Source of the DNA: Bacillota bacterium
Lineage (GTDB): Bacteria; Bacillota; Clostridia; Saccharofermentanales; Fastidiosipilaceae
Assembly: GCA_030057555.1 (NCBI GenBank)
Contig: JASGUU010000087.1
Location: 44,623-108,622 of the forward strand
Length of the DNA: 64,000 nt
Direction of reading: 5' to 3'
Below the pieces are notes generated by a model. The model saw nothing but the letters and a program-made list of their open reading frames with translations, ran no database searches and was not told the DNA's origin. The stretch's first letter is position 1; the number at the start of each line of letters is the position of its first letter. The position numbers and the translations under genes are program-made. Shown here piece after piece: positions 45,306 to 54,769 of this stretch.

Positions 45306-46763
45306 ATGGCAGCCAGACCCAACATCCTCATCTTCATGACCGATCACCAGAGAGGCGACACGCTCGCTCCCGACAGCTCCTGCATAACTCCCAACGTCGA
45401 TCGCTTCCGTACCCGGGCAGTGGATTTTGCCTCCGCCTCCTGCCCCGCTCCACACTGCTGTCCATCACGCGCGACCTTTTTTACCGGTCTCTACCCCAGC
45501 CAGCATGGTGTCTGGAACAACGTCGATGTTGACAACACCCTCAGTCGTGGCCTCCATGATGGTGTCCGGACATGGAGCGAGGACCTTCGCGACGCAGGAT
45601 ACCGGCTCTACTTCTCGGGGAAATGGCATGTTTCCGCATCCGAGTCTCCAGCCGGGCGCGGCTTCGAGCTGCTGCACCACACGCACAGATATGCAAAGTA
45701 CAGCCACCGCCCGTACGCCGCTGAATGGGCACGCTACAGCAGCTCGCGGATCGACGAGGTCGATGATCCACGCGGGGAGGGAGAGATCATCCGGCCGGGC
45801 TACCGGCGCTACCGGCAGTATGGCTTTGACGAGAGTCCGTTCGGCGATCAGGATGTCGTGCGGGCTGCGGTGGATAAGCTGGAAAAGCTCGACCATGAAG
45901 CAGAGCCCTGGCTGTTGTTTGTGGGGCCACTGGGTCCGCACGATCCCTATAATGTGCCCAAGCGTTTCTACGATCTCTACTCCGGCGTCAAGCTGGATCT
46001 TCCCGTGAGCGCCGCTGACCGGATGGCCGATAAGCCGGCACTCTACCGCCGCACCCGGGCGCGCTATGCACAGCTGGAAGAACGGGAACAGCTGGAGAGC
46101 CTGCGTCACTATCTGGCCTTCTGCTCCTATGAGGACCACCTTTTCGGACAGCTTCTGGACAGTCTGGAGAGGACGGGACACACCGATGATACGCTGGTGC
46201 TGTACTGCTCCGACCACGGCGACTATGCAGGTGCACACGGGCTCTGGGCAAAGGGCCTTCCATGCTTCCGTGAAGCCTACGACATCTGCTTCATGCTCGG
46301 CGGGCCGGGAATCGTCCGCCCGGGCAGAAGCACAGATGCATTGGTTGGACTCCACGACTGGGCGCCGACCATTCTCGATATCTGTGGGATCAATCCGGGA
46401 CGCAGCTTTCCGGGACGCTCGCTGCTGCCGGTCCTGCGTGACGAAGAAGACCACGAGCCGGACTATGTGTTTACTCAGACCAACGGGAACGAGATTTACG
46501 GCATACAGCGCGCTGTATGGAACCGCCGCTGGAAGTATGTCTTCAACAGTTTCGATTATGACGAACTATATGACCTCGAGGCGGACCCGCATGAACTCGT
46601 CAATCTGCTCCATGACAGTGATCCCTTGGCGGGACCATATGCGGCGACGGTGCGGGAGTTCTGCACGGCCATGTGGCGTTTTGCCCAGGCGATGGAGGAC
46701 AGTATAGCCAATGACTACATCATGACCGCCCTTGCACCGTTTGGGCCGGGAGTGGCCCGGTAG
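45306..46763 (+). CDS. Sulfatase with canonical CxPSR motif
   Basis: A 485-residue arylsulfatase-family enzyme. Metal site NILIFMTDHQRGD at the N-terminus, then the formylglycine motif CCPSR (Cys51-Arg55) in PAPHCCPSRATFFTGLYPSQ, then YCSDHGDYAGAHG for the second metal half-site. No signal peptide, so it may act on imported sulfated sugars. A Cys-type sulfatase in an anaerobe needs the radical SAM maturase anSME, which is not in this window. The ribosome-binding site is weak. Convergent with the second GH4 gene. Confidence 0.92.
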   Translation: MAARPNILIFMTDHQRGDTLAPDSSCITPNVDRFRTRAVDFASASCPAPHCCPSRATFFTGLYPSQHGVWNNVDVDNTLSRGLHDGVRTWSEDLRDAGYRLYFSGKWHVSASESPAGRGFELLHHTHRYAKYSHRPYAAEWARYSSSRIDEVDDPRGEGEIIRPGYRRYRQYGFDESPFGDQDVVRAAVDKLEKLDHEAEPWLLFVGPLGPHDPYNVPKRFYDLYSGVKLDLPVSAADRMADKPALYRRTRARYAQLEEREQLESLRHYLAFCSYEDHLFGQLLDSLERTGHTDDTLVLYCSDHGDYAGAHGLWAKGLPCFREAYDICFMLGGPGIVRPGRSTDALVGLHDWAPTILDICGINPGRSFPGRSLLPVLRDEEDHEPDYVFTQTNGNEIYGIQRAVWNRRWKYVFNSFDYDELYDLEADPHELVNLLHDSDPLAGPYAATVREFCTAMWRFAQAMEDSIANDYIMTALAPFGPGVAR

Positions 46764-46831
46764 TCAGCAAAACAGACTGCCTGGACACCGTATCTGACGG
46801 CCATGGACGGCTGCAGGGGCAGCTGATGACA

Positions 46832-48175
46832 TCAGCGGATCTCGAAAGAGTCAAACTGCGGCAGCCAGTCCCTCTGGGCCGCGAACATCTCCGACACCAT
46901 CTCGCGGATCTCGGCCATGGAGCAGACGGCCGAGGTCAGTGGGTCGAAGAGACAGGCGTGGAAGATCTTCGTGGCGTCGCCCTCGAAGGAGCCCTCCACG
47001 GCGAGCTCCTCGCAGCGGGCGTTGATGTTGTTGAGGATGGCGAGCTGCGGCGGCAGCGGCCCGACATGAATCGCCTCGAGTCCCTTCGGGGAGGCCAGCA
47101 CCGGCACCTCGACGCAGCAGCCCTCGGGGAGGTTGTCGATCAGGCCGAAGTTGCGCACGTTGCCGTTAAACGTAAAGAGCGTCCGGTCCCCGAAGCAGGC
47201 GTTGAAGATATAGGCGGCATATTCGTGGCCGCGGGCGAGGTCGATGTCGCCCTCGATCCAGCTGTCAAATTCCGCCCGCCGCCGCTCCTCGGGGCTCTGT
47301 CCGGCCGCCTGCCGTTCCTCGTAGCGCTCCATCCAGTCGCGTCCCGGATTCCAGCCCGTGCCATGGGTGCAGTAGCGCTCGATGAGGTCGGGGCGCTTGC
47401 GGAACCAGGCGTTGTACTCGGAGTTGTGGCCGCTCGACTCGGTGACGTAGTAGCCCAGCTGCAGGAACATTTCGTTGCGCACCTGCTCCTCGTTCAGGAT
47501 ATCCGGGTTCTCAAGGGCCTTGCGGATCAGGGGATAGGCGTCCTCGCCGTTCCACTCGAAGGTCAGATAGTGCGCCTGATGGTTGATGCCCGCACAGGTG
47601 AAGGTGATCTCGTCCAGCGGCGCCCCGATCCAGCGCGCCAGCATCTCGGCCGTACCCTGAACACTGTGGCAGAGCCCGCTGATCTGGACGGCGGAGACCT
47701 CCTGCATGGCGCGGCAGAGCATCGCCATCGGGTTGGTGTAGTTCAGGAGAATCGCCTGGGGCGCGATGCGCTCGATGTCGCGGAGGATCTCGAGCATCGG
47801 GTTTACCGTGCGCAGGAAGCGGAAAATCCCCGACGGCCCCCGGGTGTCGCCGACGTTGATCGAGATCCCGTATTTCTTCGGAATGCGGATGTCCTCGAGC
47901 GCCGCCCTTTCGCCGCCCACCTGGATGGTGGTCAGCACCCCGTCGGCCCCTTCGAGGGCCCGGCAGCGGTCGGTGGTCGCGGTGACGGTGGCGGGATAGC
48001 CGCCGGCGGCGATGATCTTCTCCACCGCCCGGTGCGCGAGCGCGAGGTTGTCCGCGTTGATGTCCACCAGGGCGATCTCGGCGTCCGCGAAACTGGGAAA
48101 GGTCAGGATGTCACGGACCAGATTGCGCGTGAACACCACACTGCCGGCTCCGATGAAAACAATCTTCCTGGGCAT
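46832..48175 (-). CDS. GH4 alpha-galactosidase-type glycosidase
   Basis: A 447-residue paralogue of the 43.7-kb enzyme. NAD motif [33 protein letters not shown], the metal Cys motif [12 protein letters not shown] and GINHQAHYL are all intact. The CHSVQGT motif matches MelA-type alpha-galactosidases. The ATG at 48175 has GGAGGA at a spacing of six; a GTG at 48181 overlaps that site. Reads toward the sulfatase. Having two GH4 enzymes within 5 kb suggests different anomeric or uronic substrates. Confidence 0.93.
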   Translation of the reverse strand: MPRKIVFIGAGSVVFTRNLVRDILTFPSFADAEIALVDINADNLALAHRAVEKIIAAGGYPATVTATTDRCRALEGADGVLTTIQVGGERAALEDIRIPKKYGISINVGDTRGPSGIFRFLRTVNPMLEILRDIERIAPQAILLNYTNPMAMLCRAMQEVSAVQISGLCHSVQGTAEMLARWIGAPLDEITFTCAGINHQAHYLTFEWNGEDAYPLIRKALENPDILNEEQVRNEMFLQLGYYVTESSGHNSEYNAWFRKRPDLIERYCTHGTGWNPGRDWMERYEERQAAGQSPEERRRAEFDSWIEGDIDLARGHEYAAYIFNACFGDRTLFTFNGNVRNFGLIDNLPEGCCVEVPVLASPKGLEAIHVGPLPPQLAILNNINARCEELAVEGSFEGDATKIFHACLFDPLTSAVCSMAEIREMVSEMFAAQRDWLPQFDSFEIR

Positions 48176-48773
48176 GGCCACTCCTCCACGAAAGAGATGG
48201 GAGCACGAGACGCCTTGCCCGCACTCCCATCGGATCTGTCAATATTCAGTTGTCGGATCCTTCACGCCAGCTGCGACATTCAATGTGATGTGCACCTCGT
48301 GTGTGCCTTATTTGACGAACTACCTTGTCACAAACGCTTCTGAGAACAAGCCATCGTTCATCACCGTCGAGCTGTCCGTGTGAACTGCCGAATCTGGTGC
48401 TCCGTACGGTCTTTGGATGGATACTTCGCTTCATCTTCGCCTGATTGGCCTGATACCACGCGCTGATCGCTCCCGATCAATATTTACATGTCGCGTTTCT
48501 GGTTTCCTGTGATCCGCGAAGCCTCAGTCCTGATCACCCTTGTACGAGAGGAATCCGTCAAGTGCGCCGGATTCAGCGGTCCGTCCGATGCCCGGGGCTA
48601 AGTGATCCATCGGCATCCACTCCTCTCTGCTGCGGGATCCGGCTGATCCCTTATTCCGAAGGACTCATGGCCACAATATCGATTCCCGGATTCATGATCG
48701 TTGTTCGTTCATGTAACGGGTTCCCCGGTGGCTATGATCCTCAGGTAACGTGAGTTTAACGCTGCGAGAATAT

Positions 48774-48799
48774 ATCTGTCAGTTTCCAATCTGACAGAT
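48774..48799. promoter_or_regulatory. Perfect 9-bp dyad, operator-like
   Basis: ATCTGTCAG and CTGACAGAT with an 8-base spacer lie in the long gap upstream of the Gfo/Idh/MocA gene and of the divergent GH4 gene. The shape suits a dimeric repressor; no regulator is encoded nearby. Confidence 0.45.
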
Positions 48800-48942
48800 T
48801 GACAGGCGGAACTTGATGTATACTGCTTGTGATGTGTGCAAAGTGCCCAGCCCGTTGACCGCCCCGGCCAGCGGCCTTTTTTATGTCTGCCTGCACACCT
48901 GGGCGGCGGAGCGCATTTGCGCCCGCCGCGCCTGAATCTGTC

Positions 48943-48948
48943 TATAAT
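48943..48948 (+). promoter_or_regulatory. -10 box of the Gfo/Idh/MocA gene
   Basis: TATAAT 60 bp before the start codon. No matching -35 at 16-18 bp was seen. Confidence 0.45.
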
Positions 48949-49007
48949 AAACAAGTCATAGAAATGAGCACGTCGGCTGACGGCCGACGGGAGGAGGGAG
49001 CGGAAGC

Positions 49008-50021
49008 ATGTTTCGAACCGCCATCATAGGACTGGGCACCATAGCCGCGATTCATCTTGACGCCATTCGCGGGCTGGAGGGGATAGAGATCGTCGCCGTC
49101 TGCGACATCCAGCCGGAGCGCCACGCGCTCGCTCCCGACCTGCCCTTTTACCGCGACGCCCGCGAGCTGCTCGATGACAGCCGCCTCGCTCTGGATGCGA
49201 TTCACATCTGCCTGCCGCACGATGCCCATCTGCCCGTCGCGCGCCTGGCCCTGGAGCGCGGCATCGCCGTCTTTACCGAAAAACCCGTCACAGCCACCCT
49301 CGCTGAGGCGGAGGAGCTGGTCGCCCTCGCCGAAGCGCCCGGCGCCCGTGTCGCCGTCTGTTTCCAGAACCGCCTGAATCCCTGCTCCCAGGCCCTGCTC
49401 GCGGCCATCCGCGCCGGCGGTCACGGCCGCCTGCTCGGCCTGCGCGGCCAGGTGGCCTGGCATCGTACGTCCGAGTATTACGCGCAGGCCCCCTGGCGCG
49501 GCCGCATGGAGCGCGCCGGCAGCGGCACGCTCATCAACCAGGCGATCCACACCCTGGACCTGCTGCAGCTCGCGGCCGGCAGCGAGCCGGTCACGATCAC
49601 GGGGCTGGTCACGCAGCTGCAGGATCTAGGACCCGATGTCGATGTCGAGGATACGGCGGTCGCGAGGATCGTCTTTGCCAATGGCGCTACCGGCTTCTTC
49701 ATGTCAACCAACGCCAATGCCCTGAACGAGGATGTCGAACTCGTCGTCCACTTCGAGAAGACGCGCTTCACCATCCGCGGCGGCCGCCTGCTGCAGCTGA
49801 GCGACGGCGTCGAGACCCGGATCGCCGAGGATGTCCGCCGCAGCGGTGCCAAGTTCTATTACGGCGCGGCGCACCAGGACATGATCCGGGCCTTCTACGA
49901 CTGGCTCGGTGGCGATGCGGCGGCGCCGATTGTGACGGCGCGCGAAGCCCTCGTCACCGTCCGCCTTATCGACCGCATCCTGGCGAGCAGCCGCCGCGGT
50001 GCGGCCCCCGTCGCCTATTAA
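49008..50021 (+). CDS. Gfo/Idh/MocA-family oxidoreductase
   Basis: A 337-residue NAD(P)-dependent sugar or inositol oxidoreductase. Rossmann motif AIIGLGTIAAIHLDAI, then IHICLPHDAH and the catalytic Lys in VFTEKPVTATL (EKP motif). The His near GTLINQAIHTLDLL fits the family's catalytic His. GGAGGAGGGAG precedes the ATG. Ends convergently with apgM, sharing four bases at the stops. The substrate is unknown; the sugar-catabolic context suggests a glycoside or polyol. Confidence 0.9.
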   Translation: MFRTAIIGLGTIAAIHLDAIRGLEGIEIVAVCDIQPERHALAPDLPFYRDARELLDDSRLALDAIHICLPHDAHLPVARLALERGIAVFTEKPVTATLAEAEELVALAEAPGARVAVCFQNRLNPCSQALLAAIRAGGHGRLLGLRGQVAWHRTSEYYAQAPWRGRMERAGSGTLINQAIHTLDLLQLAAGSEPVTITGLVTQLQDLGPDVDVEDTAVARIVFANGATGFFMSTNANALNEDVELVVHFEKTRFTIRGGRLLQLSDGVETRIAEDVRRSGAKFYYGAAHQDMIRAFYDWLGGDAAAPIVTAREALVTVRLIDRILASSRRGAAPVAY

Positions 50022-51442
50022 GTTGCCGTCGCGAGCAGCGCGGCCAGCAGCCTGAAGCCGTCGGGGACGAAAATCCCGGCGGCTTTGGCGTCTCGCTCGG
50101 AGAAGTGGGGGCGGGTGACGGCTTCGCCAGCCGCCTGCGCGGCAGCGTCCGCCGCCTGCGCAGCAACGTCCGCCGCCTGAGCAGCAACGTCCGCCGCTTG
50201 AGCGGCGGACAGGAAGCGGCGGGCAAAGTCCGTCCCATCCGTCCCGGGATCGGCCGCCGCCACGAAGGGAACCGGGTCGCCGGTGTGGGTGCGGAGCTCG
50301 AGCGGTGTCGGATGGTCGGGGAGGACGAGGATGCGCCAGCCCTCGCCGGTCCGGCCTCTTTCGGCCTCGAGCCAGTCGATGAGAGGACGCGCGATGCGCC
50401 GGTCGATGCGCCGGATCGCCTCGATCTTCTCCTGCAGCAGTCCCTGATGGCCGCACTCGTCCGGTCCCTCGAGATGGATATAGACGTAGTCCGACCCTGT
50501 GTCGAAAGCCGCGATCGCGGCGTCACGCTTGGCCTCGTAGTCAGTCTCCCAGGTGCCCGTCGCCCCCGGAACCTCCGGTGCCTCCATGCCGATTGCGACA
50601 GCCAGGCCGCGCACCAGATCCACCGCCGAGATCGCACTGCCGCGGAGTCCGTAGCGCTCAGCGAGCGGAGCGAGGGCCGGCCGGATCCCGATACCCCAGG
50701 CCCAGAGACCATCGGCCTGCGACGCTTCGGGTGCGAGGACGGCGGCCGACCGCAGCTGGAGTTCGAGCAGCAGCTCCGCGAGCGGACCCGCCGGCAGGTG
50801 GCCGGTGACCGGGCGCCCGGTCAGGTCGTGGGCCGGCGTCAGCTGGATCGCCTGCTCGACGAGGGCGACGCGCCCGGGCGCCGTTTCGGGCAGCTGGTCG
50901 ATCTCGAGCCCCAGCGCCTTGGCCACCCGCGCGAGTCCGTCGCGCCAGACCAGACAGTGACGGTAGCTGACGCCGGCGTAGAGCTCGAGGCGGTGGCCGG
51001 CGAGCCAGTCCGCGAGCTCGCGGTTCAGCAGGGCGATGAGGCGGGCGGCCTCGGCCGTGGCGATTTCGCCGGCGGAGTAGTCTTCGAGTACGAGCCTGGC
51101 GTATTCCTCCTTCGTCGGCGGCCCCGCTCCCAGACCGCCGAGACGGACGAGATTGACACGGCAGGCGAGATCGAGGGGGCCGAGTTCGACGCCCAGACTC
51201 AGAGCCTCGAGCGGAGAGCGGCCGCTGTAGCCGAGCCGCGGATCGTAACCCATGACGGCCATGTTGGCGGTGTCGCTGCCGGGCTTCATGCCCGGCGGCA
51301 CCGTCTGCACGAGCCCCTGGACGCCGCGCCGGGCGAGCGAGTCAAAGGTCGGTGTGTCAGCTGCTTCGAGCGGCGTCAGGCCGCCAAGCTCCGGGACGGG
51401 ATGGTCGGAACTCCCGTCGGCTAGAACGATCAGATACTTCAT
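50018..51442 (-). CDS. apgM: Cofactor-independent phosphoglycerate mutase, archaeal type (ApgM)
   Basis: A 474-residue alkaline-phosphatase-superfamily mutase interconverting 3- and 2-phosphoglycerate. It has the N-terminal VLADGSSDHP metal site, TPLEAADTPTFDSLARRG, PGMKPGSDTANMAVMGYDP with the catalytic Ser, and the late HLEGPDECGHQG metal motif. Near the C-terminus (about residues 410-437) an Ala-rich insert is encoded by four 21-bp tandem repeats (50130-50213), an unusual feature. No other glycolysis gene is adjacent. The insert lies before the last beta strand and may be surface-exposed. Confidence 0.92.
   Translation of the reverse strand: MKYLIVLADGSSDHPVPELGGLTPLEAADTPTFDSLARRGVQGLVQTVPPGMKPGSDTANMAVMGYDPRLGYSGRSPLEALSLGVELGPLDLACRVNLVRLGGLGAGPPTKEEYARLVLEDYSAGEIATAEAARLIALLNRELADWLAGHRLELYAGVSYRHCLVWRDGLARVAKALGLEIDQLPETAPGRVALVEQAIQLTPAHDLTGRPVTGHLPAGPLAELLLELQLRSAAVLAPEASQADGLWAWGIGIRPALAPLAERYGLRGSAISAVDLVRGLAVAIGMEAPEVPGATGTWETDYEAKRDAAIAAFDTGSDYVYIHLEGPDECGHQGLLQEKIEAIRRIDRRIARPLIDWLEAERGRTGEGWRILVLPDHPTPLELRTHTGDPVPFVAAADPGTDGTDFARRFLSAAQAADVAAQAADVAAQAADAAAQAAGEAVTRPHFSERDAKAAGIFVPDGFRLLAALLATAT
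50130..50213. repeat. Four 21-bp tandem repeats inside apgM
   Basis: Units start at 50130, 50151, 50172 and 50193. The first three differ by one or two bases; the fourth is more diverged. They encode the heptad AAQAADV in frame, so unit number can change without a frameshift. Confidence 0.9.
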
Positions 51443-52404
51443 GGAAACCTTCTTTTCGGTTCTTCTTCGGTGGCTGGGAGAAACTCCCGGCCGCCTGCTG
51501 GTCAGAGCGGCTGGAACCCGGCATTGCCTTTGCGTTGTATACCTGTGCCAAGGCTCTTGGCGAAGCCGGATTGCATTTTCCGAATAGTATACGAAAGCTT
51601 ACCCTATTTGCCGCCCATTCCAGTCGTTTGTGTTTGGCTGACGGCCTGTCTGCTGTCAGTTGGCGATAATTGAAGTTGTTTAGTGGAAAACATGATTCGA
51701 TGCGGAATTTCATCAGGGCGCGTGCCTGAGACGGGAAGTCTTTGACAGCAAAGAATCGTGAAAAATGCCTGAAACGCCCTGATGCCAGTGCTTTCAGGAT
51801 GTGCATCCACAACGCAGAATGGTAGTGATTTGAAGCTGTCTGCGTGTTCTGAGATGTCTCCTGGGTGCTTAGAAAAGCCACCTGAGTGTTCCGAGACGTT
51901 GTCGGCTTTATAGCAGCCGCTTATTCCTATCGTTTTCTTTGCTGGATGCTTCTCCAGCCAGTTGCCAGTGATGAATGAAAGCAAACCATGCTCAAAAGAA
52001 TCGATTCCGGCAGCGGGATGGCTGCTCTCATTTAGACGTCGTGTAAATGAGAGGCGATAAAGAGGCTGAGTTGATTGTTAGGACAGCAATCGCGATAGAA
52101 CATGCAAGATCTCTCAATCTGGAGTCTTCTTCACAGCAGGCAGATGCTGCTGATCAAGAGCACGGGACATCCAAAAGCATTGGATTCTTCCCAAAGATGA
52201 TCAGAGACATTCGAGAACTGGCATCCGAGTGCTGTCGCTGAGCTACCACCCCGAACTCGTGAGGGATTTAGCGGTTATAACAAGAAAGGATGAGCAATTT
52301 TTCCGCTCTGGACAGCCCCAGCGCAACCAGAGGGCCCCGAATCCGTCCAGAACGTAATTTTTGCACACCCGAGCTCCCGCAGCCGCCCCGAGGCCGCCGG
52401 AGCG
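51443..52404. other. About 960-bp lower-GC spacer
   Basis: No gene could be supported. A minus-strand ORF of 126 codons (51604-51984) and a plus-strand ORF of 64 codons (52047-52241) have no recognisable domain and weak start signals. A short imperfect repeat around 51840-51900 (GTGTTCTGAGATG and GTGTTCCGAGACG) is present. Possibly remnant or acquired DNA. Confidence 0.5.
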
Positions 52405-53595
52405 CTAGAGGTCGAAGGCCTCCTTGGCCCTGGCGAGGCAGTCGAGCACGTAGTCGAGCTCCTCGCGGCTGTGGGCGGCGGAGATCTGGGTGCGGATGCG
52501 GGCGAGGCCCTCGGGGACGACGGGGAACTTGAAGGCGATCACGTAGACGCCGAGGGTCAGGAGGTAGTCGGCGACCTCGATGGCCTTGACCGCGTCATAG
52601 ATCATGATCGGGACGATCGGGTGCTCGCCGGGGAGGACGTCGAGGCCGAGCTTTTCGACGCCGGCTCGGAAGTAGCGGGTGTTGTCGGCGAGCTTCCGGA
52701 CCAGGGAGCTGTCGGACTCGAGGAGCTCGAGGACGCGCAGGGAGGTCGCCGCGATCGCGGGCGCCAGGGTGTTGGAGAAGAGGTAGGGGCGGGACTTCTG
52801 GCGCAGCCAGTCGACGATGGGCTGGCGCGCGGCCGTAAAGCCGCCGGATGCGCCGCCGAGGGCTTTGCCTAGAGTGGAGGTCAAAATGTCGACGCGTCCC
52901 ATGACGCCGCAGTGTTCCGGCGTGCCGCGGCCGGTTTCACCGACGAAGCCGGAGGCATGGCTGTCGTCGACCATCACCAGGGCGTCGTAGCGCTCGGCGA
53001 GGTCGCAGATCGCCGCCAGATCGGCGATGTAGCCGTCCATCGAGAAGACGCCGTCGGTGGCGATGAGCTTGATGCGGGCGCCGGCGGCTGTGGCCTCCTC
53101 AAGCTGGGCGGCGAGGGCCGTCATGTCGCGGTTGGGGTAGCGGTAGCGGGCGGCCTTCGAGAGGCGGATACCGTCGATGATGCTGGCGTGATTGAGCTGG
53201 TCGGAGAAGATGGCGTCTTCGGGGCCGAGCAGGGTCTCAAAGAGGCCGCCGTTGGCGTCGAAGCAGGAGGAATAGAGGATGGCGTCGTCGAAGCCGAAGA
53301 AAGCGGCGAGCTTCTGCTCGAGGTCCTTGTGCAGCTGCTGGGTGCCGCAGATGAAGCGCACCGACGAGAGGCCGTAGCCCCAGCGGTCGTAGCTGGCCTT
53401 CGCCGCCTCGAGCAGGGCGGGGTGATTCGCGAGGCCCAGGTAGTTGTTGGCGCAGAGATTGATGACGCCGGGTGCCTGGGTGGTGTCGATGCGGGTGCCC
53501 TGCGGACCCGTGATGACGCGCTCTTCGGTGTAGACGCCGGCGGAGCGCAGCTCCTCGAGCTGCCGGGTGATGATCTGGATACCGGTTTTAGACAT
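52405..53595 (-). CDS. kbl: Glycine C-acetyltransferase (2-amino-3-ketobutyrate CoA ligase)
   Basis: A 396-residue PLP enzyme of the alpha-oxoamine synthase family. It cleaves 2-amino-3-oxobutyrate with CoA to glycine and acetyl-Co[15 protein letters not shown] near the N-terminus, [20 protein letters not shown], and the PLP Lys in [14 protein letters not shown] are present. The ATG at 53595 has GAGGAG upstream; the longer ORF lacks homology. It follows tdh by about 110 bp on the same strand, completing the threonine-to-glycine pathway. Confidence 0.96.
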   Translation of the reverse strand: MSKTGIQIITRQLEELRSAGVYTEERVITGPQGTRIDTTQAPGVINLCANNYLGLANHPALLEAAKASYDRWGYGLSSVRFICGTQQLHKDLEQKLAAFFGFDDAILYSSCFDANGGLFETLLGPEDAIFSDQLNHASIIDGIRLSKAARYRYPNRDMTALAAQLEEATAAGARIKLIATDGVFSMDGYIADLAAICDLAERYDALVMVDDSHASGFVGETGRGTPEHCGVMGRVDILTSTLGKALGGASGGFTAARQPIVDWLRQKSRPYLFSNTLAPAIAATSLRVLELLESDSSLVRKLADNTRYFRAGVEKLGLDVLPGEHPIVPIMIYDAVKAIEVADYLLTLGVYVIAFKFPVVPEGLARIRTQISAAHSREELDYVLDCLARAKEAFDL

Positions 53596-53704
53596 TTCGT
53601 TTCTCTCCTCGTTGGGGTTTGGGCGGTTCCAGGATGCCGGATCCTCCTGACGGTGAGATCCCCATGCTGCCGTGGCGTCGGCGCCCACCGCTGCCGCCTC
53701 GGGC

Positions 53705-54751
53705 TCAGGCCGTCGTCCAGTCCAGGATGACCTTCCCCGACTGCCCGCTCGCCATGGCCCGGAAGCCCTCTTCGTAGTCGCGGAAATCGAGGCGGTGGGT
53801 GATGAGCGGCGCGAGGTCGAGGCCTGACTGCACCATCGCCATCATTTTGTACCAGGTTTCAAACATTTCGCGCCCATAGATACCGGTGAGCGTCAGACTG
53901 TTCAGGATGATGCTGTTCCAGTCGACCACGGTCCCGGGTTTCTGGAAGCCCAGCAGCGCGATCTTCCCGCCGTGGATCATGTTGGCGATCATGCTGTTGA
54001 GCGCCGCGCCCGCACCCGACATCTCGAGCCCCACATCAAAGCCCTCGCGCATCCCGAGCCCGCGCATCACGTCCTCGAGCCTCTCGGTCCGCAGGTCGAC
54101 CGGCCGACAGCGCGGCACCACCCGCTTCGCCAGCCCGAGCCGGTAGGGGTTCATGTCCGTGATCACGACATGGCGGGCGCCGCAGTGGCGCGCCACCGCC
54201 GCCGCCATGATCCCGATCGGCCCCGCGCCCGTGATCAGCACGTCCTCGCCGACCAGGTCATACTTCAGGGCGGTGTGGACGGCGTTGCCGAGCGGGTCGA
54301 AGATCGCCACGATCTCCTCGGGAATGCCGGGCAGAATCTGGACGACATTCTCCTTTGGAATTACGACATATTCCGCGAAGGCCCCCTGGCGCTCGACGCC
54401 CACACTCAGCGTATCCATGCAAAGCACGCGATGTCCCGCCCGGCAGTTGCGGCACTTCCCGCAGACGATATGGCCCTCGCCCGAGACGATGTCGCCGACG
54501 GCGAAGTTGTCGACCATGGAGCCGACCTCGACCACCTCGCCGACGTACTCGTGGCCGATGACGATGGGCGGCCGCACGTGCGCCCGGGCCCACTCGTCCC
54601 AGTGATAAATGTGCACGTCGGTCCCGCAGATCGCCGTCAGGTGGACGCGGATCCGCACGTCGTTCATCCCCGTCTCCGGCAGCGGCACGCGCTCGAGTGC
54701 GAGCCCGGGCGCCGCCTCGCGCTTGACGAGGGCATACATGCTGTCAGTCAT
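53705..54751 (-). CDS. tdh: L-threonine 3-dehydrogenase
   Basis: A 348-residue zinc alcohol dehydrogenase. The catalytic zinc site is [15 protein letters not shown] and [12 protein letters not shown], and the structural zinc has four Cys in [15 protein letters not shown]. The NAD motif is [20 protein letters not shown]. The YHWDEWA segment is characteristic of true threonine dehydrogenase. AAAGGAG precedes the ATG. Starts 18 bp after the stop of the methyltransferase-like gene and precedes kbl. Confidence 0.96.
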   Translation of the reverse strand: MTDSMYALVKREAAPGLALERVPLPETGMNDVRIRVHLTAICGTDVHIYHWDEWARAHVRPPIVIGHEYVGEVVEVGSMVDNFAVGDIVSGEGHIVCGKCRNCRAGHRVLCMDTLSVGVERQGAFAEYVVIPKENVVQILPGIPEEIVAIFDPLGNAVHTALKYDLVGEDVLITGAGPIGIMAAAVARHCGARHVVITDMNPYRLGLAKRVVPRCRPVDLRTERLEDVMRGLGMREGFDVGLEMSGAGAALNSMIANMIHGGKIALLGFQKPGTVVDWNSIILNSLTLTGIYGREMFETWYKMMAMVQSGLDLAPLITHRLDFRDYEEGFRAMASGQSGKVILDWTTA

Positions 54752-54769
54752 GGTTGTACTCCTTTGTCC

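Larger units (their letters stand above)
48182..49007. other. 826-bp spacer without a gene
   Basis: No supported gene or RNA. It holds a 9-bp dyad ATCTGTCAG-tttccaat-CTGACAGAT (48774-48799), an operator-like palindrome, and a TATAAT at 48943-48948 about 60 bp before the Gfo/Idh/MocA gene. A GC hairpin followed by TTTTTT near 48865-48890 may be a terminator. Lower GC on average than its neighbours. Confidence 0.55.

Noticed and set aside
42858..45455. Long minus-strand ORF (865 codons)
   Set aside because: It lies antisense to the FAD oxidoreductase and GH4 genes, shows no domain and reflects the scarcity of stop codons in high-GC DNA.
48182..49007. tRNA, rRNA or small RNA gene in a long spacer
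   Set aside because: No cloverleaf, TTCGA-type T-loop context or rRNA-like stretch could be identified by eye.
52047..52241. Possible 64-residue protein
   Set aside because: Start lacks a good ribosome-binding site and no family is recognisable, so not listed as a gene.
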